Assembly (NCBI RefSeq): GCF_018812025.1
Contig: NC_063062.1
Location: forward strand, 2,516,754-2,580,753
Reading direction: 5' to 3'
Source: Megalobrama amblycephala
Taxonomy: Eukaryota > Chordata > Actinopteri > Cypriniformes > Xenocyprididae
Length of the DNA: 64,000 nt
Part shown: positions 11,341 through 23,298 of the stretch, one piece after another
How positions within the stretch are numbered: the first letter of the stretch is position 1
Layout of the letters: every line of letters begins with the position of its first letter
The notes under the pieces: model-generated
Told to the model about the DNA's origin: nothing
Database searches by the model: none
The model's input: only the letters and a program-made list of their open reading frames with translations
Position numbers and translations under genes: made by a program

Positions 11341-11910
11341 AGTTGAAAAGTGTTTAATGAAGTCATATTAACTGAAAAAGTTCAGTATCAAAGGTCTAAG
11401 GCTGTTTTGATGGACACACATAGTTCCAGTTCAATAGCTTTTGAAAACACACTCACAGCCTTTCAAAAGAAGTTGTAAAATATTTATATTAATGTAAAGA
11501 ACAAATGAAAAGTGTTTAATGAAGTCATATTAACTGAAGAAATTCAGTATCAAAGGTCTAAGTCTGTTTTGATGCACACAGACAGTTCCAGTTCAATAGC
11601 TTTTGAAAACACACTCACAGCCTTTCAAAAGAAGTTGTAAAATATTTATATTAATGTAAAGAACAAATGAAAAGTGTTTAATGAAGTCATATTAACTGAA
11701 GAAATTCAGTATCAAAGGTCTAAGGCTGTTTTGATGGACACAGACAGTTCCAGTTCAATAGCTTTTGATAACACACTCACAGCCTTTCAAAAGAAGTTGT
11801 AAAATATTTATATTAATGTAAAGAACAAATGAAAAGTGTTTAATGAAGTCATATTAACTGAAGAAATTCAGTATCAAAGGTCTAAGGCTGTTTTGATGTC
11901 AAAAAGCTAC
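11340..11910 (-). repeat. Right tandem array, units matching the left array inverted
   Basis: About 3.5 units are the reverse complement of the 6250-7625 unit, with very high identity (for example CAATAGCTTTTGATAACAC against its complement on the left). Left and right arrays could pair as long imperfect hairpin arms around the coding region. Confidence 0.85.
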
Positions 11911-14794
11911 TTAATACAGGGTTTCAGAGTAAAAGTAAACTTGGCCGCATATTCACAGATTCCAATTTCCCGGATCAATAACGTGTGCGCGCTAAACGCT
12001 GTTACTACACAAATAACACCTCTATTTAATCGTAGTAACATAGACAAGCAGCAACAGCCTTATTTTCCTCAAAACCAGCTTTCATTCGCAGTGGAAAACA
12101 CGCACTGATCTCTATACGCACACGGCTAAGAGACAGAATGAAAGGAACCGTCTGCAAAGTCCTACGAAACTCCAAATACTTTATTTCAAACAGTCAAGAA
12201 CCTCACTGTAATACAATGTTGGTGATTTCTTTGCAGGATTCCACACCACCACCCTTCACCGCTGGAAAAAAATCACGAACGTGGGCTATATAAAGGTATC
12301 TGTCACATCTGGAATGATGATCTGGCGTGGAATGATCATAAAATCTAGGCTAGGCAGGTCAAAATACCGTTTAAAAAATTACTATTAAAACGTGGTGGAA
12401 AACATGTGTATCTTTCATTTCCAATGTGTATATCGTAATGTATTATCTTGAAAAATATTTATTGTCAAATGTGTTGAATGTAAAGTCCTCTGAGGAATTA
12501 CACCATTCAGTGTGAATTTATCTGAGAATATTCTTAAATAAGGAAATCTATTCAGTGATTGGTCCATGCCTATGTCGTCATCCAAAATACCATTTGTGGC
12601 ACAGCAAAGTGTCGTGAATCATCTCTAAGACACTGACGCTCTGACACTTAAGATTCACTTAAATTATGACTGAGATGCTTCATAAGTAACTTTTAAGCGC
12701 AGATTTGAGGCAAGATTTTTTTCAGCAGTGTTCTTGTGAGTAATTGTCAGAGGCTTGATAAATATGGGTTACCGTGATGGTGATTGGTGGTTCCAGTAGT
12801 TGGCCACTAAACGTTTAAACGTTTGGTTTATGCTTGGCTGCTGAATCGGTGTGTGTTAAAACACAATTGAAGCAATAAACTAAAGTGGAAATATATGAGT
12901 AGAATTATGGGTAGTTCTTTTTTAGATGTCATTAATTATATCTTGTTTTATCAATGAGTTTGAAATATAATAATTAATATGAGCCCTTAATATATTTTAT
13001 TCGCTAATCCGGTGATAGTACAACACGGATTATAACTGTACTGCAGGATTGAAGGAAAGAGGACTCTAATGAGAAATATAGATATCAGTAATCAGCATAT
13101 GAATTTCAACAATGGTGACAATAAACAAAATATTCATAAAGATAAATTCGACATAAAAAGCGAATAAAACACAACAAAAATCACAGCAAACAACTATCGT
13201 TTTCCAACAATAGTTAGAAAAAAATATATTGTACAATTCAGTTGCATTATTTATTAATAGTGTGATGCATTCTGGGAGTTTTTTGTTTTGTTTACCATGG
13301 TACCCAGCATGCATTGCGGCATGAAACTTTGGTCACCGTTACTGAGAATCATGGGTTGATTGTTGATGTGTTCTTGTGTCACTGCAGAAAAGACTTTTTA
13401 TTTTAATTTATTAATATAGTACATGTTAACAATTACATTCAAATTAACACTGGATAGTAAGGAAAATCCACGATTCTTATATAACCATAATTTCCGATCT
13501 TTTATCTTTTCATAACATTACAATTATTGATATACTGCAAACATGTTTGTTAAACAAACTGTCTCAGCAATCAAAGAACGCCACTACTTATAACAAAATT
13601 TTAGAGACAAATAAATGGAAACATCAATCACCATCACGGTAACCTTAAATGAAAGAAATATAAAAGTTGTGTTAATTATCAATAAGAACTGCTGCAGACG
13701 TCTGACAGAAATAAATGTCAGTGAAGTTAGTAATAAGTGAAGCTGGTAATGCTGTTTGTGGAGTTCTTTAATCATCCTCTGCTGAGATATTAAGAGATTT
13801 AATGTCTTTTGCCTTCAGTTGATTTCAGGCTGGTCGATTTGTTGCTATAAGTTGCTAAATTACGTTGTGATTTCATTGCGTGATGACATCATCACGTAGC
13901 CACAAACGCAAATCTCCGTTTTTGTGAAGTAGACACATAAAAAATAATTTTGTAATATGTTCAGATTTTGTAATATTTAAATATAGATGTGTTCATAAAA
14001 AAAGGATATACAAATATGATTTGTAAAAGTAGTAACATCTTTATGATCACATAGCCTATTACTTTTTTTTTAAATGCAGTAGCCTACAAATTGGGTGAAT
14101 AAACATTGTGGTACCCTACCTTTCTCATAAATGTCCAGTAAACCATCTTGAAAAAAAGATTTTACACTACTTTTTGAAGTGTTCACCCAAGTTAAACATC
14201 CTGTTTGCTGTTATACTTTGTGAATGCTTGTCAATAATCTGATTGATTCAGTACCATGGACAGTGATAATTCTGCAGGATTGTAAACATCCTTCAATGCA
14301 CATGATTTGTGATATTGTGAGAGTTTATTGTTAAACGAAGGTGTCATACAACAGGAAAATATAAAAGATAGTTTAGAAGTTTAGCCATTTATTTTATTTA
14401 ACACGTGGAGAACACTGTTTTTATTACCACTTCAAACCAGAGAAACAGAGGTGAATAAAACAGCAATACATGGGCTGTATGTTCTGTAGGTATAGAAACA
14501 GAAACAGAAAAATATCTATATTCTATATTGTACATAGTTGGATAAAATGTAGTTGTCTGTTTGCACAAAATAAAACAACATCGAACTTTTGAGACGCTCT
14601 CTATGTGGTTTTCCGCACAACATTGGACATTCAGCAGACATTCAGCAAGTAAGTAAGCGATTAAACAATATATGGCCGTCTTGCTCGATTCTGGAAAATG
14701 TACAGATTGATAATAATTAGCTGTGAATAGCATGCCATGCTTTGTATTTGCAAATATTCACTTCAAAGCACATATAATTAGACAAATCTTAAAC
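11911..14794. other. Non-coding right part of the 9.1-kb transposon
   Basis: No coding region or known family is recognisable. A 20-bp inverted pair, GGTTACCGTGATGGTGATTG at about 12768-12787 and its complement at about 13623-13642, suggests a nested fold-back element, but without clear ends. Confidence 0.4.
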
Positions 14795-14838
14795 GCGGAA
14801 GTCCGAATGTGCGAATATAAAACCAACTTTACCGAAGT
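14795..14838 (-). repeat. Right terminal inverted repeat (44 bp)
   Basis: Partner of 5763-5806. It is followed directly by TATCAAACG, the second half of the imperfect 9-bp target duplication. Confidence 0.85.
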
Positions 14839-14847
14839 TATCAAACG

Positions 14848-15291
14848 CAGGTGAGTTGACTAGCATGTGTGTTCTCCATGTATGAGGATATTAAAATTGA
14901 TCAGACAGTTTTGTAATTTAAAAAAAACAGTTTGTGAACAGTTTCATTTTGTCAAAATTGAAATGAGATATAATGACAGTGTAAATATTTGACAAAATGT
15001 GATTAATCATTATTATTTTGGCTTTGTGTTTTCAAGGCCGGGTATCCTCCCCCCCCCCCCCCCCCCCTCTTTTCTTTCTGTACATGTGACCGTTTCTTCT
15101 GCTGTCGACCCCGAGCTCCAGTGGTTGAGATTGTTGTCGAAGAATTGTCCTTGCCTGTTGCTGTGTGCACGTTGCTTGGACTGGAGAGCCATTTCCCATC
15201 TGATTCGTAACTGGTAACATGGTTTCAAGTGTGTGAAATACCGATTGGTATCTCCCTAATCATTTTTTTTTCTTCTTCTTATTGGACCCAA

Positions 15292-15335
<44 letters not shown>

Positions 15336-15760
15336 GCGTGTGTGTGTGTGTGTGTGTATATATATTTCCTCTTTTTTCATTATGGACCCGCTAGATTGAT
15401 ACTGATTTTTCATGGACTAAGGGCAATATTCACATTTTTTTTTTTCCGTGAATTTGAACTGAGACAGTGAATTTGAACTGAGACATTGTCTTTGTTTATT
15501 TTTTATTTATTCTTTTCATTTGATATTTCAATTGAACAAGACATACTGTTGTTTATAAGGTGTTATTTTCTTTTTCCATTTCAAGAGTTAAGAAAAAAAA
15601 AAATCTAAATCTTATCTAATACTTACCCTTGAGTGGTTTTTCCCTTCTTTTTTTCCTCCAGAGTCGTACTTAGTCTTCTGTAACTGGTCCAAAATTAATT
15701 TAAATTGTCTTAAATCTGACATTTTATAAGTGTGCGTATTAGGAAGTAGAACCATTCAAT
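14848..15760. repeat. Simple repeats: C-tract and TA/TG microsatellite
   Basis: A run of about 19 C lies at 15049-15067, and a (TA)n followed by (TG)n tract spans about 15295-15369. The rest of the stretch has no supported feature. A T-rich segment near 15435-15450 is also simple sequence. Confidence 0.7.
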
Positions 15761-15763
15761 ATT

Positions 15764-15801
15764 ATACAACACATTCTCACTTGTGAAATGTAATCCCTTG
15801 C
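15764..15801 (-). repeat. 38-bp inverted partner of 4175-4212
   Basis: Exact reverse complement of the block at 4175-4212. It lies about 220 bp before the second copy of the dispersed repeat. Confidence 0.75.
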
Positions 15802-15989
15802 TGTCTGGTTTTTAGATTTCTTTCGTTTGAACATCCATACGCAAGCACAAAAGTCCGGCATCATCCATGAATTCAAAGTACAGGCGGAGATAGAAGCGTT
15901 ACCTAGCTACTTGCTATGACAAGACCCCTGTTCCAAGATGGCGGCGGTTTTGATGCATGCTTAGAACCCAAAGGCAAAGACTATAGAAT

Positions 15990-16065
15990 AACAGTTTTGG
16001 AGAATTTGATGTTTCCCTATTCAAATCTGTTTGAATGGGGAAACATCAAATTCTCCAAAACTGTT
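15990..16065. repeat. Near-perfect palindrome, 36-bp arms, 4-nt loop
   Basis: Bases 15990-16025 and 16030-16065 are reverse complements with one mismatch, separated by TCTG. The right arm belongs to the dispersed repeat that continues to 16310; the corresponding copy at 3806 has only this arm. The left arm is therefore an added inverted duplication. Confidence 0.9.
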
Positions 16066-16310
16066 CGCCAACCTTATGATTAAATTTCATATTTGAAATC
16101 ACCAATGAAATCTAACAACAACCATCTCATAAATTTAGTTTCTAAACGCTCGAATCATGACAAAAAAAGTGTATTTTTCAGGCTGGATCAAGCTAATGCG
16201 CAGACCTAAATGCGCGTCTCTTCGGAGGCGCGCGTCTGACTGTTTCTATAGAAACCGGTGATTCTAACGGCCACTGAAGGGACGCGATGACTTTACCAGT
16301 CGGCGATTGG
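16024..16310 (+). repeat. Dispersed repeat copy 2 (pairs with 3806-4098)
   Basis: Direct-orientation copy of 3806-4098 with small indels and substitutions, for example in the GCGCAGACCTAAATGCGCG region. It is non-coding. Confidence 0.8.
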
Positions 16311-16850
16311 AAAGTCATAGACTACCTCGCTATACAGACATATTTTAAAAATTCATAAAAATATGAAATCATTTTATATGAAATATGAAATTGTTTTCTA
16401 CAAACTCCAACTGATTCTTGTTCTAGATCTCCCCAAGTACCACTGTGGTGATTTTCATGTTGTTTTTCTGTTTTCTTCTTTAATAATTATATGTAAGTAG
16501 CGATAGTTCATTCGAAGTTTACTCAAGTGGAAGAATGTGACTAATAAACTTAGGCCTACTAGCACTATGCATTATATTTTTAAAAAGTAGATTATCTTAA
16601 TATCAAAACCTTAAATTTTCTCTGGACTGATAAATACATGTCTGACCATTGGAACGAGCCAAAAAAAAAAAAAAAAAAAACTAGAAAATCGCATTCATGA
16701 CGATTTATGGTGATTTTATTTCCGTTTGACCTTTGCCTACATTGACGCTGATGCATTAAAGAGGAGGGGCTCCCCTGTTCCAAGATGGCGGCTCTATTGA
16801 CGCATTCGTTCCAATGAACTGCCGTAGCCAAGACGACATCTGTATATCTA
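16311..16850. other. No supported gene; A-tract
   Basis: Contains a run of about 19 A at 16662-16680 and a CCAAGATGGCGGC motif at about 16778, which also occurs at about 15933. There is no coding region. Confidence 0.4.
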
Positions 16851-16851
16851 T

Positions 16852-16916
16852 GACTTTGTGATTCCCATATTCGTCTTGGCAACGTTATAGTGGTACGTCT
16901 CTGGAACGTGATGAGT
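16852..16916 (+). repeat. Partial unit of a 158-bp tandem repeat
   Basis: TGTGATTCCCATATTCGTC through GGTACGTCTCTGGAACGTG matches the repeat array at 21778-22110. L2 copy A is inserted at the end of this unit, and GTGATGAGT at 16908-16916 is the left half of the target duplication. Confidence 0.8.
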
Positions 16917-17595
16917 CAAGTCAAGTCAAGTCAAATTTATTTATATAGCGCTTTTTACAATTGGTAATTGTTTCAAAGCAGCTTTACATATTAGGAGCAC
17001 AGAAAAAAGAGAAATGGTTAAAAATAAGCTGTACAAGCAAGCGTGGTAATATGTAACATATACAAGATGGTGCTACATTAAGCCAATGTCGGCTGACTCC
17101 CAGGGGTGGAAAAAACCCCCTAGGAGAAAAACCCAGCGTGCTAACACTGGGAAAAAAGTCCTAGGAGGGAAAAAAACCCTTGGAAGATATATATAATATA
17201 TGTAAATGGATATGGAGATCAAAATCTGAATTATACATTTTTATTATAGAGATTAAAAATAGATTATATATAAATATATGTAAGCGGATACGGAGATTTA
17301 AAAATCTGAATTATAGATGCAGCCAGAACTGGATCAGTAGGCCCATTGTCTCCTGGGCTACGTTGTAGTCAGGTCCAGACACAGGTTCTCCATCTGATCT
17401 GGATACGGCCTGGATCCAGCACCCGGCAAACCTCAGGATAAGCAGAGAGACTGATATTAGCGTAGATGCCATTCTTATTCTGATGTACAGGTATATCTAG
17501 TGTTATAGGAAATGTTCTCGGTTCCGGCCGACCTAATTATTGCAGCGTAACAATCCTTTAACGGATTTGAAAAATGTTAATGTATTGATAATGTG

Positions 17596-20244
17596 TTATG
17601 TGTATGCAAGAGCAAAGAGATGTGTTTTTAGTCTAGATTTAAACTGACAGAGTGTGTCTGCTTCCCGAACAATGCTAGGAAGATTGTTCCAGAGTTTAGG
17701 TGCTAAATAGGAAAAGGATCTGCCGCCTTCAGTTGATTTTGATATTCTGGGTATTATCAACTGGCCTGAACCATGAACCAACTGTTCCGCATTTGTCATT
17801 GAGAGCATATGTCGTAATTTAGATATATTTTTTAGATGGAAGAAGGCGGTTTTACAGATACTAGAAACATGACTTTCAAATGAAAGATTGGTATCAAAGA
17901 GCACACCCAGGTTCCTAACTGAGGACGAAGATTTAATGGAGCACCCGTCAAGTGTTAGAGAGTATTCAAGGTTTTTTCGTGAGGAAGTTTTTGGTCCAAA
18001 GATTAGGATATCAGTTTTTTCTGAATTTAATAATAAGAAATTTCTTGTCATCCAGTTTTTAATGTCAGCTATGCATTCTGTTAGTTTTGTGAATTTGTAG
18101 GTTTCGTCAGGGCGCGAGGAAATATAGAGCTGAGTATCGTCAGCGTAGCAGTGAAAACTAACACCATGCTTCCTAATTATCTCTCCTAAGGGTAGCATGT
18201 ACAGAGTGAAAAGCAACGGTCCTAGTACTGAGCCTTGTGGTACTCCATATTGAACTTGTGATCGATACGACATCTCTTCATTAACTACTACAGACTGATA
18301 ACGGTCAGATAAGTAAGATTTGAACCATGCCAAAGCAATTCCACTAATGCCAATATAGTTTTCAAGTCTTTTTAAAAGAATGTTGTGATCGATAGTGTCA
18401 AAAGCAGCACTGAGATCTAATAACACTAATAGAGAAATACAGCCACGATCGGATGATAAGAGTAGATCGTTTGTAACTCTAACGAGAGCAGTCTCAGTAC
18501 TATGGTATGGTCTAAATCCTGACTGGAAATCCTCACAGATTCCATTTCTTTCTAAAAAGGAGCACAGTTGTGTTGAAACTGCCTTTTCTAGTATCTTTGA
18601 CAGAAAAGGTAGATTCGAGATTGGCCTGTAATTTACTAAATCTCTTGGATGTAGTTGAGGTTTTTTAATAAGAGGTTTAATAATAGCCTGCTTAAAAGTT
18701 TTTGGCACGTATCCTAGTGTTAACGATGAATTAATTATATCAAGAAGTGGACCTACGACCTCTGGAAGCATTTCTTTCAGTAGTTTAGTCGGCATTGGGT
18801 CTAACATACATGTTGTTGATTTTGATGATTTGATAAGTTTAGATAATTCTTCCTCTCCTATAGCGGCGAATGATTCTAGTTTTACCTCAGGGACACTACA
18901 GTGCACTGTCTGAAGCGAAACTGTAGACGGTTGCATGTTTATAATTTTCTCTCTAATATTGTCAATCTTGCAAGTAAAGAAGTTCATAAAGTCATTACTG
19001 CTGTGCTCTTTGGAAACGTCAGCAGTTGAATCTCTGTTTCTAGTTAATTTAGCCACTGTGTCAAATAAGTACCTAGGATTATGTTTGTTTTCTATTAAGA
19101 GATTTGAAAAATAAGTAGATCTAGCATTTCTTATAGCCGTTCTGTACTCAATCATTTTTTCTTTCCACGAAAGGTGAAAAACTTCTAGTTTTGTTTTCTT
19201 CCAACTACGTTCATCTTTTCTCACAGCTCGTTTTAGAGCCTGAGTGTGCTCATCATACCACGGCGTTGGATTAGTTTCCTCAATCTTCTTTAGACGTAAA
19301 GGAGCGACTGCATGTAATGTGCTGGAAAAGAGAGAGCCAATAGTTTCTGTTGCAGCATTGAGTTCTTCTAAGTTGTCAGGTATACTAAGGCGATGAAACT
19401 GCTCGGGGAGATTATTTATAAAGCAATCTTTAGTGGTAGAAGTGATGGTTCTACCATATTTATGGCTGGGTGGTGGTTTTGTAGCCTTGGCTAACTGTAT
19501 TATACACGACACTAAATAATGATCTGATATATCATCGCTCTGCTGTAGAATTTCAACAGCATCAATATCAATTCCATGTGACAGTATTAGATCTAAGGTA
19601 TGATTACGACAATGAGTGGGTCCTGACACGTGTTGTCTAACTCCAATAGAGTTTAAAATGTCTGCAAATGCCAATCCAAATGCGTCTTTATTATTATCTA
19701 CATGGATATTAAAATCACCAACAACAAGGACTTTATCCGCAGCCAGTACTAACTCTGATAGAAAATCAGCAAATTCTTTAATAAAGTCTGTATGGTGTCC
19801 TGGTGGCCTGTATACAGTAGCCAGCACAAATGTCAACTTACATAATGTTACATAAAGCACCATCACTTCAAAGGAGTTACATTTGAAATTCTTTTGAATG
19901 ATTCTGAATATATTACTATAAATTACAGCAACACCTCCCCCTTTGCCTTTCTGTCGAGGATTGTGTCGATAGTCATAACCTTGAGGACTAGACTCATTTA
20001 AAATAATGTAATCGTCTGGTTTTAGCCAGGTTTCTGTCAAACACAGCAAGTCTAGTTTATTTTCTGTGATAATTTCATTTACAATAAGTGCTTTTGAAGA
20101 AATAGATCTAATATTCAGTAGCCCAAGCTTTATCATTTGTTTATCTAATTTATCTGTGATTTTCATTTTTTGAACATCAATTAAATTTTTACCCTTAAAA
20201 GGTTTCGGAAGTTTTTTGTATTTACTAGTTCGAGGTACAGACAC
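17596..20244 (-). CDS. L2 ORF2 (endonuclease-reverse transcriptase), copy A, 97-codon in-frame deletion
   Basis: Encodes an APE-type endonuclease followed by a reverse transcriptase. Visible motifs are [25 protein letters not shown] and SDHYLV for the endonuclease, and [41 protein letters not shown] and YADD for the polymerase. The frame has no stop. Compared with copies B and D (980 codons), 97 codons are missing in frame near the C-terminus, at about 17774 (QLVH joined to GSGQLI), removing the segment with [13 protein letters not shown]. The nominal first codon is GTG; the first ATG is 26 codons later. The product would nick target DNA and copy L2 RNA, but the deletion probably reduces function. 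Confidence 0.85.
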   Translation of the reverse strand: MSVPRTSKYKKLPKPFKGKNLIDVQKMKITDKLDKQMIKLGLLNIRSISSKALIVNEIITENKLDLLCLTETWLKPDDYIILNESSPQGYDYRHNPRQKGKGGGVAVIYSNIFRIIQKNFKCNSFEVMVLYVTLCKLTFVLATVYRPPGHHTDFIKEFADFLSELVLAADKVLVVGDFNIHVDNNKDAFGLAFADILNSIGVRQHVSGPTHCRNHTLDLILSHGIDIDAVEILQQSDDISDHYLVSCIIQLAKATKPPPSHKYGRTITSTTKDCFINNLPEQFHRLSIPDNLEELNAATETIGSLFSSTLHAVAPLRLKKIEETNPTPWYDEHTQALKRAVRKDERSWKKTKLEVFHLSWKEKMIEYRTAIRNARSTYFSNLLIENKHNPRYLFDTVAKLTRNRDSTADVSKEHSSNDFMNFFTCKIDNIREKIINMQPSTVSLQTVHCSVPEVKLESFAAIGEEELSKLIKSSKSTTCMLDPMPTKLLKEMLPEVVGPLLDIINSSLTLGYVPKTFKQAIIKPLIKKPQLHPRDLVNYRPISNLPFLSKILEKAVSTQLCSFLERNGICEDFQSGFRPYHSTETALVRVTNDLLLSSDRGCISLLVLLDLSAAFDTIDHNILLKRLENYIGISGIALAWFKSYLSDRYQSVVVNEEMSYRSQVQYGVPQGSVLGPLLFTLYMLPLGEIIRKHGVSFHCYADDTQLYISSRPDETYKFTKLTECIADIKNWMTRNFLLLNSEKTDILIFGPKTSSRKNLEYSLTLDGCSIKSSSSVRNLGVLFDTNLSFESHVSSICKTAFFHLKNISKLRHMLSMTNAEQLVHGSGQLIIPRISKSTEGGRSFSYLAPKLWNNLPSIVREADTLCQFKSRLKTHLFALAYT

Positions 20245-20376
20245 AGTCTCTATGTGATAATATCTAGGTGAAAGAGTTTCTATGTGCTGTGAATTATTTG
20301 AGTTCTGTGACGTGAGGCAGCTAGCAGACGGTCGGTTTAGCCAGTTTGTCTGCGTACTGATCTGGGCCCTGGTTTG

Positions 20377-21457
20377 TCATGTTTCAGCTCTAAGACTATT
20401 TGCCAAATTTCTAGATAGAAGAGCAGCACCATCCCGGGAGGGATGAATACCATCTCTTTTCAACAGATCAGGTCTGCCCCAAAAGCTTTTCCAATTGTCT
20501 ATGAAACCTATATTATTCTGCGGACACCACTTAGACAGCCAGCCATTGAGTGATGATAACCTGCTAACTATCTCATCACTCCGACGAACAGGAAGAGGGC
20601 CAGAACAAATTACTTCTGCTGACATTGAATTTGCGAGTTCACACACCTCTTTAATGTTAATTTTAGTGATCTCCGACTGGCGAAGTCGAACATCATTTGT
20701 GCCGACGTGGATAATGATTTTAGAATATTTACGTTTAGCATTAGCCAGCACTTTTAAATTTGCTTTGATGTCAGGTGCTCTGGCCCCCGGCAAACATGTG
20801 ACTATGGTGGCTGGTGTCTCTATTTTCACATTCCGTGTAATAGAATCGCCAATAACTAGGGCACTTTCAACAGGATTCTCAGTGGGTGCGTCACTGAGTG
20901 GGGAGAACCTGTTTGATGTTCTAATCGGAATGGAAGAGTAGTGTTTGTTCTTACCACTATGCCGCCTCACAGTTAGCCTGCTGCGTGGCTTCTACAACCG
21001 GAACCGAATGTGCAGTGTTTACTAGGCTAGTCGCATCCAAAGCAGTATCTAAGGCCCTTTCATTCTCACTATCCTCAATTAAAGTTTGGATGCGTGTCTC
21101 TAATTCTGAGATTCTCTCTGTCAGCCTGACAATATCCCTGCATTTATCACATGTGTAAGTCTCACTGCTGACAGAAAGAGCTAAGCTGTACATGTTGCAT
21201 TTAATACACATGATAATCGTCGGACATGACTGACCGTGTTTTTGTAGAGTAGTCTGTCTGTCGCCGTCCGAAAAGCTGCATCGCACACGGGACTCGCTAG
21301 CTGGATGTCTCGGTCGCTTGCCGGTGCCTGGGGCAAGGGTTATGTGCGGGACGCTGTATCTCACGGTGGATCTGTGAATGCCGGGCAGCAAAGTCTCCAC
21401 AGCTTCCCGATCTGGCGAGGACAGATCAGAATAACATACATCGGATAAATCTGCCAT
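20377..21457 (-). pseudogene. L2 ORF1 (zinc ribbon, coiled coil, SGNH esterase), copy A, frameshifted
   Basis: The two parts are 21457-20957 (ADLSDVCYSD to ATQQANCEAA) and 20970-20377 (esterase part, [23 protein letters not shown]). Copy D has eight extra bases (CACCCAGT) at the join. Their loss between two CAGT repeats shifts the frame. Otherwise the sequence is nearly identical to the intact ORF1 of copy D, so the deletion is recent. Confidence 0.85.
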
Positions 21458-21777
21458 TAGATCGACAAGGAAGGTTAGTTTAGAGGAAAAAAATAGACGG
21501 TAGCTAGCAGGCTAGCGGGCTATGGCTGACACTAGGTGATTACGCTGGTAGATTACTAGTAATAAATCGTTCCGTTTAGTAATACTATGCAATAGGTTAA
21601 GTAATCTAGTGAAAAATAAGAAAGTTATATTATGTGAATAGGAATAAAGAGAAGGATTTAGGATAAACTCCACGAAGCTTCGAGCGTAGGTCAGACAGCA
21701 GGCAGGCAAAACACTGAGCAGAGAGGCAGACAGGAGCAATCGAGCTAGACAGGAGCGATGAGTGATGAGTGATGAGT

Positions 21778-22110
21778 ACGTTTCAATGACCAAACTGGAA
21801 CGTTATAAAAACGTAACCGGATCAGCTCATATTAGTCGCAGTGACGTCCCAAATAACGTTCTAGTGACGTAACTCTGTGATTCCCATATTCATCATGTTG
21901 ATGTTATAGTGGTACGTCTCTGGAACGTGACAATAACGTCTCAACGACTAAACTGGTACGTTATAAAAACATAGCCAGATCGGCTCATATTAGTTGCAGT
22001 TACGTCCCAAATAACGTTCTAGTAAAGTAACTTTTTGATTCCCATATTCGTCGTGGCGACGTTATAGTGGTACGTCTCTGGAACGTGGCAGGTACGTCCT
22101 AACGACCAAA
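21778..22110 (+). repeat. 158-bp tandem repeat, about two units plus partial
   Basis: Units start at 21778, 21936 and 22094, a 158-bp period. Each contains several ACGT and GTGACGT-type motifs and the segment GATTCCCATATTCGTC. Before the L2 insertion this array was continuous with 16852-16916. Confidence 0.85.
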
Positions 22111-23032
22111 ATACCATGTTGACCTTTATTTTTAATATCGAATTTGCGCCTTTACTCCGGGGCAACGGATCTGTCCATAACTTTAATATTCATGTGAAAT
22201 GATAAACTCAAACATTTCATTCTATGTGAAAAAAACTTAGAAATTCTGATGGTTAAAGGGAAATGTATTGTTTCAATACCTTTACAAATCAATATGCAGT
22301 GGAAACCAATATAAACCCTCTGATAGATTCTGATAGAAAATGGGCATAAACACTGCATTAATTTAATCATCAGCATGTATTCAGTGTTACTACAGTGTTA
22401 CAATTACTAAGCCAGTACATTTGAACATTACAGATTCAAGTGTTACCAAGTTGAGTACAGAAAATTGAACACATCAATTCATAAGTCAATGAATGAATGT
22501 AACCAATGATTAATAAGTTTTATTCTTTTTATTGAAAAAGTTAGTGTTTTATCATTAGAGATGGGTAGCCTATAGTTAAATAATGATTTTTTTAATTAAT
22601 GATGATATGAGTACTACTGTCCATAATTTGGCTCAAAAGTAACAAAGATAGAGATTCAGCAGTTATTACTTTATTATTTGCAGAAATATTTTAAACTGTT
22701 TCCTGTATGAGACAACTGCTACAACTATATGACAGTGATGTGCTTTAATACAGCTTTACTTCCAGAAAATATCACAATTACCAAAGACTGTATATGTAAA
22801 AAGGTTCTCAAAAGCTAAAAAAATACAGAATGAAATTCATAAAGAGTAAAAGATATATATAAAAAAAATATAGAGATTTTTAGCAAATAATACTTTTGCC
22901 TACCTAAATATACATCAACAGTTTTTGTTCAAGAGAATTTGAGATCTCTCATTACCGTGTCCTCAGCTGTGTAGAACACTCTTGAAGTGGTGTTTTCTCG
23001 CACAAGCCATGAAGTGGTGTTTTGCAACAGAC
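22111..23032. other. No supported feature between L2 copies A and B
   Basis: AT-rich DNA without coding or repeat signatures. A short direct repeat, GAAGTGGTGTTTT, occurs at about 22984 and 23010, just before L2 copy B. The boundary of copy B is not confirmed by a target duplication. Confidence 0.4.
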
Positions 23033-23298
23033 CTGCTCAACACTGCTGCCTGCTGTGCTGTCTGACCTACGCTCGGAGCTTCGTGGAGTTTATCCTAAAT
23101 CCTTCTTTTTATTCCTATTCACATAATATAACTTTCTTGTTTTCACTAGATTACTTAACCTATTGCATAGTATTACTAAACGGAATGATTTATTACTAGT
23201 AATCTATCAGCGTAATCACCTAGTGTCAGCCATAGCCCGCTAGCCTGCTAGCTACCGTCTATTTTATTTCCTCTAAACTAACCTTCCTTGTCGATCTA

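Larger units (their letters stand above)
5763..14838. mobile_element. 9.1-kb DNA transposon, 44-bp TIRs, 9-bp target duplication
   Basis: Bases 5763-5806 and 14795-14838 are perfect 44-bp inverted repeats (outer end ACTTCGGTAAAGTTGG). Immediately outside are TGTCAAACG (5754-5762) and TATCAAACG (14839-14847), a 9-bp duplication with one mismatch. Inside, in order, are a tandem array, a decayed DDE-type transposase, Ulp1-like exons, an inverted tandem array of the same family, and about 2.9 kb of non-coding DNA. A 9-bp duplication, long repeat-rich ends, a CxxH-type transposase and a Ulp1 peptidase are known from MULE-like and Zisupton/KDZ-type elements. I infer a relative of these, without assigning the superfamily. 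Confidence 0.75.
16917..21768 (-). mobile_element. L2-type LINE, copy A (nearly full length)
   Basis: Flanked by a perfect 9-bp duplication, GTGATGAGT (16908-16916 and 21769-21777). In minus-strand order it has a 5' UTR, ORF1 (disrupted), ORF2 (open but with an internal deletion) and a 3' UTR ending in tandem TTGAC repeats. The 3' tail contains the AGCGCTTTTTACAATTGG stem-loop region common to fish L2 elements. It forms a head-to-head inverted pair with copy B, 1.26 kb away. Confidence 0.9.

Noticed and set aside
5763..14838. Assignment of the 9.1-kb element to Polinton/Maverick because of its size
   Set aside because: There is no polymerase B, integrase, ATPase or capsid gene, and the target duplication is 9 bp rather than 6.
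15282..15470. Small frame beginning MDPTIYIYIY
   Set aside because: It is the translation of a TA/TG microsatellite.
20495..20941. 148-codon plus-strand frame antisense to L2 ORF1 (and its 223-codon equivalent at 56634-57305)
   Set aside because: It is the shadow of the esterase coding sequence; the same shadow occurs in every L2 copy.
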